In this document: piece by piece, positions 53,182 through 63,290 of the stretch
Numbering within the stretch: position 1 is the stretch's first letter
Layout: every line of letters starts with the position of its first letter
From: Dyella jiangningensis
Lineage (GTDB): Bacteria > Pseudomonadota > Gammaproteobacteria > Xanthomonadales > Rhodanobacteraceae
Direction of reading: 5' to 3'
Assembly (NCBI GenBank): GCA_000632805.1
Contig: CP007444.1
Location: forward strand, 124,001 to 188,000
Length of the DNA: 64,000 nucleotides
The notes under the pieces: model-generated
Told to the model about the DNA's origin: nothing
The model's input: the letters and a program-made list of their open reading frames with translations, nothing else
The model's database searches: none
Translations under genes and position numbers: made by a program

Positions 53182-55584
53182 ATGGCCATCAAGAAATCCG
53201 AGCTTTACTCCTCCCTTTGGGCCTCCTGCGACCTGCTGCGCGGTGGGATGGATGCCAGCCAGTACAAGGACTATGTGCTGGTTCTGCTGTTCATCAAGTA
53301 CGTCAGCGACAAGTACGCCGGGCAGCCCTACGCGCCCATCACCATCCCCGAAGGGGCTAGCTTCGCGGACATGGTGGCGCTGAAAGGCAAATCGGATATC
53401 GGCGACCAGATCAACAAAAAGATCACTGGCCCGCTGGCGGCGGCCAACCGGCTGTCCGACATGCCGGACTTCAACAAGACTGAGTTGCTGGGTTCAGGCA
53501 AGGAGATGGTGGATCGCCTGACCGACCTAATTGCCGTGTTCGAGAAACCGGAGTTGGATTTCTCCAGCAACCGGGCGGAAGGCGACGACATTCTGGGCGA
53601 CGCCTACGAATACCTGATGCGCCACTTCGCCAGTGAAAGTGGAAAGAGCAAAGGTCAGTTCTACACCCCCGCCGAAGTCAGTCGCATCATGGCCCAGATC
53701 ATTGGGATCGGCGACGGGCATGCCAATAACAACACCACGGTGTACGACCCGACCTGCGGCTCCGGCTCCTTGTTGCTGAAAGTGGGTGATGTGGCCAACA
53801 CCAGAGTCACCCTGTACGGACAGGAAAAGGATGCAGCCACCAGCGGCTTGGCGCGCATGAACATGATCCTGCACGACAATCCCACGGCGTTGATTGTCCA
53901 GGGCAATACGTTGGCCGACCCCAAGTTCAAGGAAGGCGAAACGCTCAAGACCTTCGACTTCGTGGTGGCCAATCCGCCGTTCTCCGACAAGCGCTGGATC
54001 ACGGGCCTCGATCCGGCTAATGATCCCTACGGGCGCTTCGATACCTTTGGCATCCCGCCTGGGAAGCAAGGCGATTACGCCTACCTGCTGCACATCGTCC
54101 GTAGCCTGAAAAGCACCGGCAAGGGCGCATGCATTCTCCCCCATGGCGTGTTGTTTCGCGGGAATGCCGAGGCAGAGATTCGTAGAAACCTGGTTCGCCA
54201 CGGCTACATTAAAGGAATCATTGGGCTGCCGGCCAACTTGTTCTACGGCACCGGCATCCCGGCCTGCATCATCGTCATCGACAAAGAAAACGCCCAAGCA
54301 CGCAAGGGCATCTTCATGGTCGATGCCAGCGGTGGCTTTACAAAGGATGGTCCCAAAAACCGCCTGCGCGAGCAGGATATCCACCGCATCGTCGATGTAT
54401 TCAACCGCCAGGACGGAAGCCACCCGCGCTATGCGCGCATGGTGAGCATTGCAGAGATAGAAAAGAACGACTTTAACCTCAACCTGCCGCGCTACATCGA
54501 CAGCTCTCAGGCGGAAGACCTGCAAGACATCGAAGGCCACCTAAAGGGCGGGATCCCGATCGCGGACGTGCATGCCCTCGGCGCTTATTGGGCTGTCTGT
54601 CCACAGCTGGAAACGGCCTTGTTCAAGCCCAATCGCCCGGGTTACGTTGATCTGGCCGTGTACAAGGCCGCTATCAAGGCCAGCATCTACCAGCACCCGC
54701 AGTTCGCTGGCTTCATCAAGGACATGGGTACGCATTTCGATGCCTGGAAAGTGCCGGCGGCGGAGAAGCTGAAGGCGCTGAAACCGGGCTTCCACCCCAA
54801 GCAGTTGATCGTGGAATTGGCCGATGGCCTGTTGAAGCACTACGAAGACAAGCCGCTGATCGACGCCTACGACGTGTACCAGCACTTGATGGACTACTGG
54901 GCTGAGTCTATGCAGGACGATGCCTATCTGTTGGCGACCGACGGTTGGGTGGCCAAAACCTATCGAGTAATCGAAAAAGACAAGAAGGGTAAGGAAAAGG
55001 ACAAGGGCTGGACTTGCGACCTGCTGCCCAAGCCGTTGATCGTCGCCCGATACTTTGCCCTCGAGCAGAAGGCCATTGATGAAGCCGGTGCTGCTCAGGA
55101 AGCCGCCAGCAGTACGCTGACAGAGCTGGAAGAAGAGCACGGCGGTGAAGATGCCGTGTTCGCCGGCTTCGACAAGATCAACGCAGCAGCTGTGAAGGAT
55201 CGCATCAAGGAAATCGGCAAGGACAAGGACGCGGCAGAGGAGCTGGCAGTACTTAAGCAATGGTTAACCGTTGCCGAGGGCCAAGCGACCTTGAAGAAAC
55301 AACTAAAAGCGTTGGAAGCGGACCTGGATGCCAAGGTGCTGGCGCAGTACCCCAAGCTAACTGAGGGCGAGATTAAGTCATTGCTAGTGGACGACAAGTG
55401 GCTGGCGCGGCTGGAGGCCGATGTGCAGAGCGAAATGGAGCGTGTATCGCAAACCCTCACCAGCCGCGTGCGCGAGCTCGCGAGGCGTTATGAAGCGCCG
55501 CTTCCGGTGTTGATGGACGATTTGGCCGCGCTGTCGGCGAAGGTAGACGAACACTTGCGCTCGATGGGGGGGGCATGGAACTGA
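53182..55584 (+). CDS. hsdM: Type I restriction-modification methyltransferase subunit
   Basis: N6-adenine methyltransferase subunit. 800 residues: N-terminal HsdM domain (LYSSLWASCDLLRGGMDASQYKDYVLVLLFIKYVSDKY), SAM motif DPTCGSGSLLL (from D189) and catalytic NPPF (264-267), GQFYTP region near 160. Unusually long; residues beyond about 520 form an extra helical C-terminal region with coiled-coil stretches. Its last codons pass through a G8 tract and overlap hsdS by ten bases. Likely acquired with the island after glmS. Confidence 0.93.
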   Translation: MAIKKSELYSSLWASCDLLRGGMDASQYKDYVLVLLFIKYVSDKYAGQPYAPITIPEGASFADMVALKGKSDIGDQINKKITGPLAAANRLSDMPDFNKTELLGSGKEMVDRLTDLIAVFEKPELDFSSNRAEGDDILGDAYEYLMRHFASESGKSKGQFYTPAEVSRIMAQIIGIGDGHANNNTTVYDPTCGSGSLLLKVGDVANTRVTLYGQEKDAATSGLARMNMILHDNPTALIVQGNTLADPKFKEGETLKTFDFVVANPPFSDKRWITGLDPANDPYGRFDTFGIPPGKQGDYAYLLHIVRSLKSTGKGACILPHGVLFRGNAEAEIRRNLVRHGYIKGIIGLPANLFYGTGIPACIIVIDKENAQARKGIFMVDASGGFTKDGPKNRLREQDIHRIVDVFNRQDGSHPRYARMVSIAEIEKNDFNLNLPRYIDSSQAEDLQDIEGHLKGGIPIADVHALGAYWAVCPQLETALFKPNRPGYVDLAVYKAAIKASIYQHPQFAGFIKDMGTHFDAWKVPAAEKLKALKPGFHPKQLIVELADGLLKHYEDKPLIDAYDVYQHLMDYWAESMQDDAYLLATDGWVAKTYRVIEKDKKGKEKDKGWTCDLLPKPLIVARYFALEQKAIDEAGAAQEAASSTLTELEEEHGGEDAVFAGFDKINAAAVKDRIKEIGKDKDAAEELAVLKQWLTVAEGQATLKKQLKALEADLDAKVLAQYPKLTEGEIKSLLVDDKWLARLEADVQSEMERVSQTLTSRVRELARRYEAPLPVLMDDLAALSAKVDEHLRSMGGAWN
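55566..55573 (+). repeat. G8 homopolymer at the hsdM/hsdS junction
   Basis: Eight consecutive G three codons before the hsdM stop. One extra G would change the frame so that hsdM runs past its stop into the hsdS start codon in frame, giving a single HsdM-HsdS chain. Such tracts are classic sites of slipped-strand variation. Confidence 0.7.
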
Positions 55585-56759
55585 GATCGGGGTACAAGAA
55601 GACCGACGCGGGCGTCATACCGGAGGATTGGGAGACTGAGAGCATCTTGGGCATTACACGCCAGATCATGGACTTCCGTGGACGTACACCTAAGAAGCTT
55701 GGTATGGAATGGGGTGGCGGTGAAATTCCAGCGTTGTCCGCAAAAAATGTGAAGATGGGCTTTGTAGATTTTGACGAAGAGTGCTACCTCGGCTCCGAAG
55801 CTCTCTACAACAAGTGGATGACGCATGGCGATGTCGCCAAAGACGACATCCTGTTTACGACCGAGGCACCACTTGGCAACGTAGCGCTTGTCCCCGATGG
55901 CAGGAAATACATCCTAAGCCAGCGCACGGTCCTGTTTAAGGTTGACGAAAACAAGACCACTAGTGGCTATTTGTTCCAACAGCTTGCTTCTGACCATTTC
56001 CAGAAATTGCTGAGCGACAATTCAAGCGGTTCTACCGCAAAGGGAATTCAACGCAAAAAGCTGGAGCAGCTAGTTGTAGCGAAGCCACCGCTTTCGGAGC
56101 AACGAGTTATCTCGGAGGCCTTGAGCGATATGGATGCCCTACTGTCTGGCCTGAACAAGCTCATCGCCAAGAAGCGCGACCTCAAACAAGCCGCCATGCA
56201 ACAACTGCTCACCGGCCAGACTCGGTTGCCAGGGTTTGGTGGGAAGTGGGAGGTGAAGCGGTTGGCTGACGTGCTCACGATTCGACACGGGAAAGATCAA
56301 AAGGCTGTGGCGTCGTCAAGCGGCCAATATCCGATCCTTGCCACTGGGGGCCAGATTGGATGGGCTGCGCAGTGGCTTTACAACAGACCCAGCGTGTTGA
56401 TTGGTCGCAAGGGTACGATTGACCGTCCACAGTACATGGAGACGCCCTTCTGGACGGTGGACACTCTTTTCTACTCAGAACTGAAGGACGACAACTGCGC
56501 CAAGTTCTTTTATTACCGCTTCTGTCTGATTGATTGGATGCAATACAACGAGGCGTCTGGCGTTCCAAGCCTCAACGCTCGAACGATTGAGGCCGTTGAG
56601 TTCGCCTGCCCAGAAGCTCAAGAGCAAATCGTTATTGCACGCGTGTTGTCCGACATGGACGTCGAGCTCGCCGCATTGGAGGCGCAGCGTGAAAAAACTC
56701 GACTGCTCAAGCAAGGCATGATGCAAGAACTTCTGACAGGTAAAACACGACTGGTGTAA
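55575..56759 (+). CDS. hsdS: Type I restriction-modification specificity subunit
   Basis: Recognises the bipartite DNA target. 394 residues with two target recognition domains (about 15-165 and 220-360), each followed by a helical spacer; the two spacers are related (DLKQAAMQQLLTGQTRLPGF at 200 and LLKQGMMQELLTGKTRLV at the end), as usual for HsdS pseudo-symmetry. Conserved PLSEQRVISEALSDMD and EAQEQIVIARVLSDMD close each half. Starts inside the end of hsdM. Target sequence cannot be predicted from this. Confidence 0.92.
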   Translation: MELRSGYKKTDAGVIPEDWETESILGITRQIMDFRGRTPKKLGMEWGGGEIPALSAKNVKMGFVDFDEECYLGSEALYNKWMTHGDVAKDDILFTTEAPLGNVALVPDGRKYILSQRTVLFKVDENKTTSGYLFQQLASDHFQKLLSDNSSGSTAKGIQRKKLEQLVVAKPPLSEQRVISEALSDMDALLSGLNKLIAKKRDLKQAAMQQLLTGQTRLPGFGGKWEVKRLADVLTIRHGKDQKAVASSSGQYPILATGGQIGWAAQWLYNRPSVLIGRKGTIDRPQYMETPFWTVDTLFYSELKDDNCAKFFYYRFCLIDWMQYNEASGVPSLNARTIEAVEFACPEAQEQIVIARVLSDMDVELAALEAQREKTRLLKQGMMQELLTGKTRLV

Positions 56760-56769
56760 GGGGACACCC

Positions 56770-59367
56770 ATGACGGAACTTCATCAAGGCGTAAAGGAAT
56801 GGCTGCATACCCAGAAGGATTGGTTGCAGCAGGCGGCGGAACTGCTTCTAACCAAGGGAGCTCTTGAGGATCAAGACTTCGCGGCCTTGACTGAGTATGT
56901 GAAAACCGCTGAGGGCCAAGCCGTCACCAGTACCCGTGCCTTTGCCGGACTCATGGCTGGCGCGGCCCAAGCAGGCGAAGTCCGCCTGAAGTCTGTCGGC
57001 GAAATTACTGGCATCGACAATCTTGGACCCAGCAATCCGCTCGACTTTGGGGTCGGCAACCTCTGCGTCATCTACGGAAACAATGGATCGGGCAAGTCCG
57101 GTTACAGCCGCCTGATTAAGAAAGCGGCGGGCAAACCGTCTGCCAAAGATCTCAAGCAGAATGTATTCCAGCCGGTGCTGGCGCAAGATCAGCGCAAGGC
57201 CAAGATTGTCTATGCCGAAGGCGGTGTAGAGCACACATCGCATTGGGTGGCCAACGATGCGGGAATCCCCGCATTGCAGGCTGTAGACATTTTCGACACG
57301 GATTTGGCCAATACCTACCTGACCCAGAGCAACACGGCGACGTACACGCCGCCACTGGTGTCCTTGTTCGAGCAGCTCGTTTTTGTGGCCTCAAAGGTCA
57401 AGGAAAGACTGCAGGCTCAACAAGATGCTTTGGTTAGCGCAAAACCTGCGATGCCTCCGGAATATCTGGCAACAGCGGCAGGGGGACAATATAACGGCCT
57501 TCGCCACAATACCCCCGTAGCTGAAATCCGGAGAATCAGCACTTGGACAGAGGCTGAGGAACAGGATCTCGCCAATGTTGCCGAACGTCTCGCGGCAGCT
57601 GACCCTGCAGCACTGGCGCGTCAAAAGCGCGCAATCAAGGCGCAGATTGAACAGGTGGCCAGCAAGATCAAGGAAGTCGCTCCCGGATACAGCGCCGAAG
57701 CATTGAATGACGTCCGAGCCAAAAGGCAGAGTGCACAGGACAAGCGAAAAATTGCCCAGGAAGCAGCGCGGGTTCAATCCGCCAAGCTTGATGGTGTGGG
57801 TACGGCAACCTGGAAGGCTCTATGGGAGGCTGCGAGAGCCTACTCACAAACGCCCTATCCTCAGCAAGATTTTCCGGTGGTTGACGATGCAGCGCGCTGC
57901 GTGTTGTGCCATCAGGATTTGGCGAAAGAAGCCAAACAACGATTGAAAGACTTCGAGAAATTCGTCCAGGGGGACGTTGAACAAGCTGCAAACATGGCCG
58001 AAACCGCCTTGGCGAATGCCATGGCGCAGTTTGTCGCCGGCCTCAGCGAGGCAGTTGTAGTCCAAAACTGTCAATCGGCAGGCTTGGATGACGAAGCACT
58101 GATTGAAGACATCAAGACGTTTTGGCGAGATATTGCTGCTTCTCGCGCCGCCATGGTGGCGGGTGAGCTTGTCGAAGTCGCCATGACTGTTGCTTCTCCA
58201 CACGGAGTCCTGGCATCCCTTGAGCTGCGGGCTAATGCACTGGAAGAGCAGGCAAAGCAGCATGACCAAGATGCTAATGGATTCAATCGCGCGGAGGCCA
58301 CGCAGAAGAAAGCCAACCTTGAAGCGAAGAAATGGACGTCGCAGCAGGCGGTAGCCATAGCGGCTGAACTGACACTTTTGAAGCAGCGCGAGCAATACGA
58401 ATCCTGGAAGAGATTGCTCAGCACCGGTCCCATCACCGCCAAGGGTTCAGATGTTGCGGAAAAAGCCATCACGGATGCCTACGTAGCCCGGTTCAACAGC
58501 GAACTTGGGGCGCTGAAGGCCAAAAGGATCAAGGTCAAGCTGGTCAAGCTCAGAGCTGAACGCGGTAAGGCGCTTCATGGTCTTCAGTTGGAAGGTTCGG
58601 CCGATGGAAGTGCCAAGCCAGATCAGATATTGAGTGAAGGCGAGCGACGCATCATCAGCTTGGCAGCGTTCTTGGCCGACGTTGCAGAAAAGCCTCATGC
58701 CTCAACATTCATCTTTGACGACCCGATTTCGTCGCTGGATCAGGATTTTGAGCACGCTGTGGCCGAGAGGTTGGTTCAACTGGCAAAGACGCGCCAGGTA
58801 CTCGTGTTTACCCATCGCCTCTCGTTGTATGGGTTGCTTGAGGATGCAGGAAAGAAGATGGGTGATGAGTGGAAGAAGACCCACTACGAACAAAGATGCA
58901 TTGAGACGTTCTCAAACGTAGCGGGGATGCCGGTCGCTCAGCCCATTTGGGCATCCAAGACCGAGCCCGCAAACAACACACTGTTGTCTAGGCTTGCCAC
59001 CGCCAAGAAGGCCGGCGAAGAAAATGGTGGCGAGGCATACAGGGCACTGGCGCAGGGAATCTGCAGTGACTTCCGAAAGTTGCTTGAGCGAACCGTTGAG
59101 TCTGACCTTCTTAACGAGATTGTGCTCCGTCAGCGTAGGGGAATTCAGACTGACGGGCGTTTGTCCAAGCTGAGTGTGATTACACCAGAGGACTTGAAGT
59201 ACATCGACGCGCTAATGACAAAGTTCTCGGGCTTCGAGCACAGCCAGTCGCCAGAGAATCCCATCCAAATTCCTGAGGAGCCTGACTTACGGAAGGATCT
59301 TGAGGGGCTCCGGGATTGGCGCAAGGGATTCAAGGATCGGCAAGCACCTGGGATAGCCAATGTCTGA
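56770..59367 (+). CDS. RloC/PrrC-like ABC-ATPase, putative anticodon nuclease
   Basis: 865-residue SMC-like ATPase lying between hsdS and hsdR. Walker A GNNGSGKS (103-110), a long helical middle (about 260-580) with a C377-x2-C380 zinc-hook-like motif, ABC signature LSEGE (621-625) and Walker B FIFDD (650-651 Asp pair). The C-terminal 200 residues hold R769-x3-E773 and H824, which may correspond to the R/E/H triad of PrrC-type tRNA nucleases (inference; spacing to the His is longer than in PrrC). The order hsdM-hsdS-X-hsdR equals E. coli prrABCD, and the hook favours RloC. Predicted role: tRNA cleavage when phage disables restriction. It overlaps hsdR by eight bases. Confidence 0.78.
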   Translation: MTELHQGVKEWLHTQKDWLQQAAELLLTKGALEDQDFAALTEYVKTAEGQAVTSTRAFAGLMAGAAQAGEVRLKSVGEITGIDNLGPSNPLDFGVGNLCVIYGNNGSGKSGYSRLIKKAAGKPSAKDLKQNVFQPVLAQDQRKAKIVYAEGGVEHTSHWVANDAGIPALQAVDIFDTDLANTYLTQSNTATYTPPLVSLFEQLVFVASKVKERLQAQQDALVSAKPAMPPEYLATAAGGQYNGLRHNTPVAEIRRISTWTEAEEQDLANVAERLAAADPAALARQKRAIKAQIEQVASKIKEVAPGYSAEALNDVRAKRQSAQDKRKIAQEAARVQSAKLDGVGTATWKALWEAARAYSQTPYPQQDFPVVDDAARCVLCHQDLAKEAKQRLKDFEKFVQGDVEQAANMAETALANAMAQFVAGLSEAVVVQNCQSAGLDDEALIEDIKTFWRDIAASRAAMVAGELVEVAMTVASPHGVLASLELRANALEEQAKQHDQDANGFNRAEATQKKANLEAKKWTSQQAVAIAAELTLLKQREQYESWKRLLSTGPITAKGSDVAEKAITDAYVARFNSELGALKAKRIKVKLVKLRAERGKALHGLQLEGSADGSAKPDQILSEGERRIISLAAFLADVAEKPHASTFIFDDPISSLDQDFEHAVAERLVQLAKTRQVLVFTHRLSLYGLLEDAGKKMGDEWKKTHYEQRCIETFSNVAGMPVAQPIWASKTEPANNTLLSRLATAKKAGEENGGEAYRALAQGICSDFRKLLERTVESDLLNEIVLRQRRGIQTDGRLSKLSVITPEDLKYIDALMTKFSGFEHSQSPENPIQIPEEPDLRKDLEGLRDWRKGFKDRQAPGIANV

Positions 59368-62300
59368 CCAAATCGGCAAGCCCGAACGGAACACGCAGCA
59401 TCGTGTCATCAGGTTGTTCAAAGAGCAGCTTGGTTATACCTATCTTGGCGACTGGAGCGACCGCGATGGGAATAGCAATATCGAAGAAGCGCTGCTTTCG
59501 TCCTACCTGGCGGAAGCGGGTTATAGCTCAGCTCAAATCAGTCAGACCATCTATAAGCTCAAAACTGAGGCAGGCAACCCGCAACGCAATCTCTACGATA
59601 ACAACGAAGCCGTCTATCAGTTACTTCGCTTCGGTGTGCCGGTAAAGGTAGAAGATGACAAGGTAAATCAGACCGTCCACCTGATCGACTGGAAGCATCC
59701 GGCCAACAACCAGTTCGCCATCGCCGAAGAGGTCACGCTCAAGGGTGGAAACGAGCGTCGTCCTGACATCGTGCTGTACCTCAACGGCATCGCCATTGGT
59801 GTGCTAGAACTGAAAAGCAGTCGCGTGAGCATAGGTGACGGCATCCGCCAAAACCTGTCCAACCAGCTGCCCGAGTTCAATGCATGGTTCTTCAGTACGG
59901 TGCAGTTCGTGTTCGCTGGCAATGACGCTGAGGGGTTGCAATACGGCACCATTGGTACGGAAGCAAAATATTTCCTCCAATGGAAGGAAGACGAGGCTGA
60001 CAACAGCGGTTACAAGCTGGACAAATACCTGCTGAAGATGTGCACGAAGTCACGAATCATCGAGCTGATGCACAACTTCGTCTTGTTCGATGGTGGGGTA
60101 AAGAAGCTGCCTCGGGTCCACCAGTATTTCGGCATCAAGGCTGCGCAGGATCATGCGCGCAAGCGCCAGGGCGGAATCATCTGGCACACGCAGGGTGCAG
60201 GAAAAAGCCTCCTGATGGTACTGCTGGCCAAGTGGATTCTGGAGAACAACCCGAACGCACGTGTAGCCATTATCACCGACCGTGACGAGTTGGATGACCA
60301 GATCAAGAAGGTCTTTGAAAGCGCGGGGGAAACGATCTACCGCACCAGTAGCGGGCGCGACTTGATGACCCAGTTGGGGCAACCCGCGCCGCGTCTGTTG
60401 TGCTCACTCATCCATAAGTTCGGGGCTGGCAAAGGCCTGGAGGATGGTGATTTCGACACCTTCATCAAGGAGCTGGAGAGCCAGCCCGCGAAGACCGTGG
60501 GTGAGCTGTTCGTTTTCGTCGATGAGTGCCATCGCACCCAGGGCGGCAGGCTGAACCGCGTAATGAAGGTCATGATGCCCAATGCGGTGCTGATCGGCTT
60601 CACGGGCACGCCTTTGCTGAAGAAAGATGTGGCGAGCAGCCTGGAGGTATTCGGTGGCTACATACACACCTACAAGTTCAGCGAAGCCGTCGAAGATAGT
60701 GTGGTGCTCGATTTGGTGTACGAGGCCCGTGACATTGACCAGAAGCTCGGCTCGCAGGAAAAGATTGATGCGTGGTTTGAAGCCAAGACCAAAGGCTTGA
60801 ATCAGTGGCAAAAGAACGAGCTGAAGAAGCAATGGGGCACGATGCAGAACGTGCTCAGCTCGCGCTCGCGCATGGAACAGGTGGTCGCAGACATCATCTT
60901 CGACTTTGAGACGAAGCCCCGCCTGTCTAGTGAGCGGGGCAACGCCATGTTGGTGGCGGGTAGCATTTACGAAGCCTGCAAGTACTTCGCCCTGTTTCAG
61001 AAAACCCCATTCAAGGGCAAGTGCGCCATCGTTACGTCCTACAACCCTCAGGCCAAAGATGTGACGCTGGAGGAGTCCGGGGCCAACACCGAAACCGACA
61101 AGCAGTTCATCTACAACACCTATACCGAACTGCTGAAGGATGTGGCTGCCAAGCCAGGTAAGACGAAGGCTGAAACCTACGAGGACGACGCCAAAGCCAA
61201 GTTCATCAAGCAGCCGGCAAACATGAAGCTGCTGATCGTGGTGGACAAGCTGCTTACCGGTTTTGACGCTCCAGCCTGTTCTTACCTCTATATCGACAAA
61301 TCCATGCAAGACCACGGCTTGTTTCAGGCCATCTGCCGCACCAACCGGCTGGATGGCAGCGATAAAGATTTTGGCTACATCGTGGACTACAAGGACTTGT
61401 TCAAGAAGGTGGAGAACGCCATCGCCGTGTATTCCGCCGAGCTGGATCACAGCGCTGGCGGTGCGGCCCCGGAAGTGCTGTTGGAAAGCCGGGTGAAGAA
61501 AGGAAAGGAGCGACTGGACGCGGCGCTAGAAGCCTTGGCACTGCTGATGGAAAAAGTGGAACCACCCAAGGGCGAGCTGGAGCACATCCACTATTTTTGT
61601 GGTAACACCGAGAATGCCGATGACCTGAAGGCGCATGAGCCACAGCGCGTTGCCTTCTATACGGGGTTGGTGAACCTATTGCGCGCCTACGGCAGCATTG
61701 CTGACGAACTGGATGTGGCTGGTTACGATTCCGCGCGGCAGCCCGCCATCAAGGCAAAGCTCGAGGAGTACGTGAAGTTGCGCGAGGTCATCCGCCTCGC
61801 TAGTGGCGAAACGCTCGACCTCAAGCCCTATGAGCCGGACATGCGCCACCTGATTGATACCTACATTCAGGCCAGCGAACCGCGCAAGATCTCCGACTTT
61901 GAGAACGTAGGTCTTCTGGACCTGATCGTGAAGTCCGGCATTGCTGATGCAATCGCAGAGAAGCTCGGCCAGATGAAGGACAGGGAGTCGGTGGCAGAGA
62001 CGATCGAGAACAACGTCCGCAGCAAGATCGTCAAAGACCACCTGACCGACCCAGCGTACTTCGCCAAGATGTCGGCGTTGCTGGATGAACTCATCAAGAA
62101 GCGCAGGGAGAAGGCCATCGCTTATGAGGAATACCTCAAGCAAATGGAAGAGCTGGCAGCCAGGGTGAGTAGTGGGAGGGGCGCCGATATCCCGGCGACG
62201 CTGGACTCTACCGGCAAGCGCGCACTGTTCAACAACTTGAAGGGTTTCAATGGCGCATCCGCAGAAGACGCCGAAGCGTTGGCGCTGGAACTGGATGCGG

Positions 62301-62443
62301 CGATCAAGCGAGTTCGTCCGGATAGCTGGCGCGGCGTGTTACCCAGGGAGAACGTCATCAAGCAAGCGCTGTACGCCATCCTGAAGAACGCGGCCGAGGT
62401 CGAGCGCCTCTTTCCCATCATCGTGGCACAGGCGGAGTATTGA
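59360..62443 (+). CDS. hsdR: Type I restriction endonuclease subunit
   Basis: ATP-dependent translocase and nuclease, 1027 residues. Nuclease core with D136 (RPDIVL) and E150-L-K152 (GVLELKSS); helicase motif I HTQGAGKS (276-283), motif II DECH (388-391), motif III FTGTP, motif VI QAICRTNR. C-terminal helical region contacts HsdM (family knowledge). Overlaps the upstream ATPase gene by eight bases, so all four genes are coupled. The nuclease residues look intact. Confidence 0.94.
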   Translation: MSDQIGKPERNTQHRVIRLFKEQLGYTYLGDWSDRDGNSNIEEALLSSYLAEAGYSSAQISQTIYKLKTEAGNPQRNLYDNNEAVYQLLRFGVPVKVEDDKVNQTVHLIDWKHPANNQFAIAEEVTLKGGNERRPDIVLYLNGIAIGVLELKSSRVSIGDGIRQNLSNQLPEFNAWFFSTVQFVFAGNDAEGLQYGTIGTEAKYFLQWKEDEADNSGYKLDKYLLKMCTKSRIIELMHNFVLFDGGVKKLPRVHQYFGIKAAQDHARKRQGGIIWHTQGAGKSLLMVLLAKWILENNPNARVAIITDRDELDDQIKKVFESAGETIYRTSSGRDLMTQLGQPAPRLLCSLIHKFGAGKGLEDGDFDTFIKELESQPAKTVGELFVFVDECHRTQGGRLNRVMKVMMPNAVLIGFTGTPLLKKDVASSLEVFGGYIHTYKFSEAVEDSVVLDLVYEARDIDQKLGSQEKIDAWFEAKTKGLNQWQKNELKKQWGTMQNVLSSRSRMEQVVADIIFDFETKPRLSSERGNAMLVAGSIYEACKYFALFQKTPFKGKCAIVTSYNPQAKDVTLEESGANTETDKQFIYNTYTELLKDVAAKPGKTKAETYEDDAKAKFIKQPANMKLLIVVDKLLTGFDAPACSYLYIDKSMQDHGLFQAICRTNRLDGSDKDFGYIVDYKDLFKKVENAIAVYSAELDHSAGGAAPEVLLESRVKKGKERLDAALEALALLMEKVEPPKGELEHIHYFCGNTENADDLKAHEPQRVAFYTGLVNLLRAYGSIADELDVAGYDSARQPAIKAKLEEYVKLREVIRLASGETLDLKPYEPDMRHLIDTYIQASEPRKISDFENVGLLDLIVKSGIADAIAEKLGQMKDRESVAETIENNVRSKIVKDHLTDPAYFAKMSALLDELIKKRREKAIAYEEYLKQMEELAARVSSGRGADIPATLDSTGKRALFNNLKGFNGASAEDAEALALELDAAIKRVRPDSWRGVLPRENVIKQALYAILKNAAEVERLFPIIVAQAEY

Positions 62444-62445
62444 GC

Positions 62446-63168
62446 GTGCAGGTACGTGATGGCATCGAGCTGGGTGAACTGCACGCCGATGTGGTGCGCA
62501 AAGACATCAAGCACGTACACCTGAGTGTGTATCCGCCAGACGGCCGGGTGCGGATTTCCGCACCGCTGAATATGGCGTTGGACACCATCCGTATCTATGC
62601 CATTGCCAAGCTAGGTTGGATCAAGAGCCAGCAACGTAAGCTTCGTTCACAAGAGCGGGAAACGGTCCGCGACTACTGGGACAAAGAGAGTCACTACGTC
62701 TGGGGCAAACGCTATCTACTGCGTAATGTGCAGGTCGATGCCGCGCCCACGGTGAAGTTGAAGCACTCCACGCTTGAGCTGCATACGCGGCCCGGCAGTG
62801 ATGCCGCCAAGCGCCACGAGCTGTTGGAGGCGTGGTATCGAGAGCAAATCAGGGCGGTCGTTCCTGCCCTGCTCGAGAAATGGGCGCCGCTGCTAGGTGT
62901 CACCCCCAAGCGTTTCCACGTCCAGCGCATGAAAACCAAATGGGGTAGCTGCAACCCCGCCTCCGGACATATCCGCCTGAACACGGATCTCGCGCGGAAA
63001 CCCTCGGTCTGCCTTGAGTACATTGTCGTACACGAGCTGATGCACCTGATTGAGCCAACCCACAACGCGCGGTTCCAGTCGCTTATGGATGACGCCATGC
63101 CGCACTGGCGCCAGATTAAGCACGAGCTAAACCAACTGCCCGTACGGCACGAGGATTGGGAATATTAA
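62446..63168 (+). CDS. YgjP-type (DUF45, M48-like) metallopeptidase
   Basis: 240 residues starting at GTG 62446 (GGCGGAG eight bases upstream; a TTG at 62440 is possible). Zinc motif HELMH (196-200) followed by LIEPTHNARF with the third ligand His 206, and KTKWGSCNPASGHIRLNTDL, all hallmarks of YgjP/WLM-like metallopeptidases. Such genes are often the last cistron of type I restriction operons; the role there is unknown. It starts three bases after the hsdR stop. Confidence 0.85.
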   Translation: MQVRDGIELGELHADVVRKDIKHVHLSVYPPDGRVRISAPLNMALDTIRIYAIAKLGWIKSQQRKLRSQERETVRDYWDKESHYVWGKRYLLRNVQVDAAPTVKLKHSTLELHTRPGSDAAKRHELLEAWYREQIRAVVPALLEKWAPLLGVTPKRFHVQRMKTKWGSCNPASGHIRLNTDLARKPSVCLEYIVVHELMHLIEPTHNARFQSLMDDAMPHWRQIKHELNQLPVRHEDWEY

Positions 63169-63290
63169 GCCGGGCACGCATGCCTGCGGGCTTGTTTGTA
63201 TCGCGGCGGATGACCAAATAGTCCGCTAAGTCATTGTGCCAGGGGCACATTTTTGAGCCCCATGCGTTACTAGTAAACGCAACGGAATCA

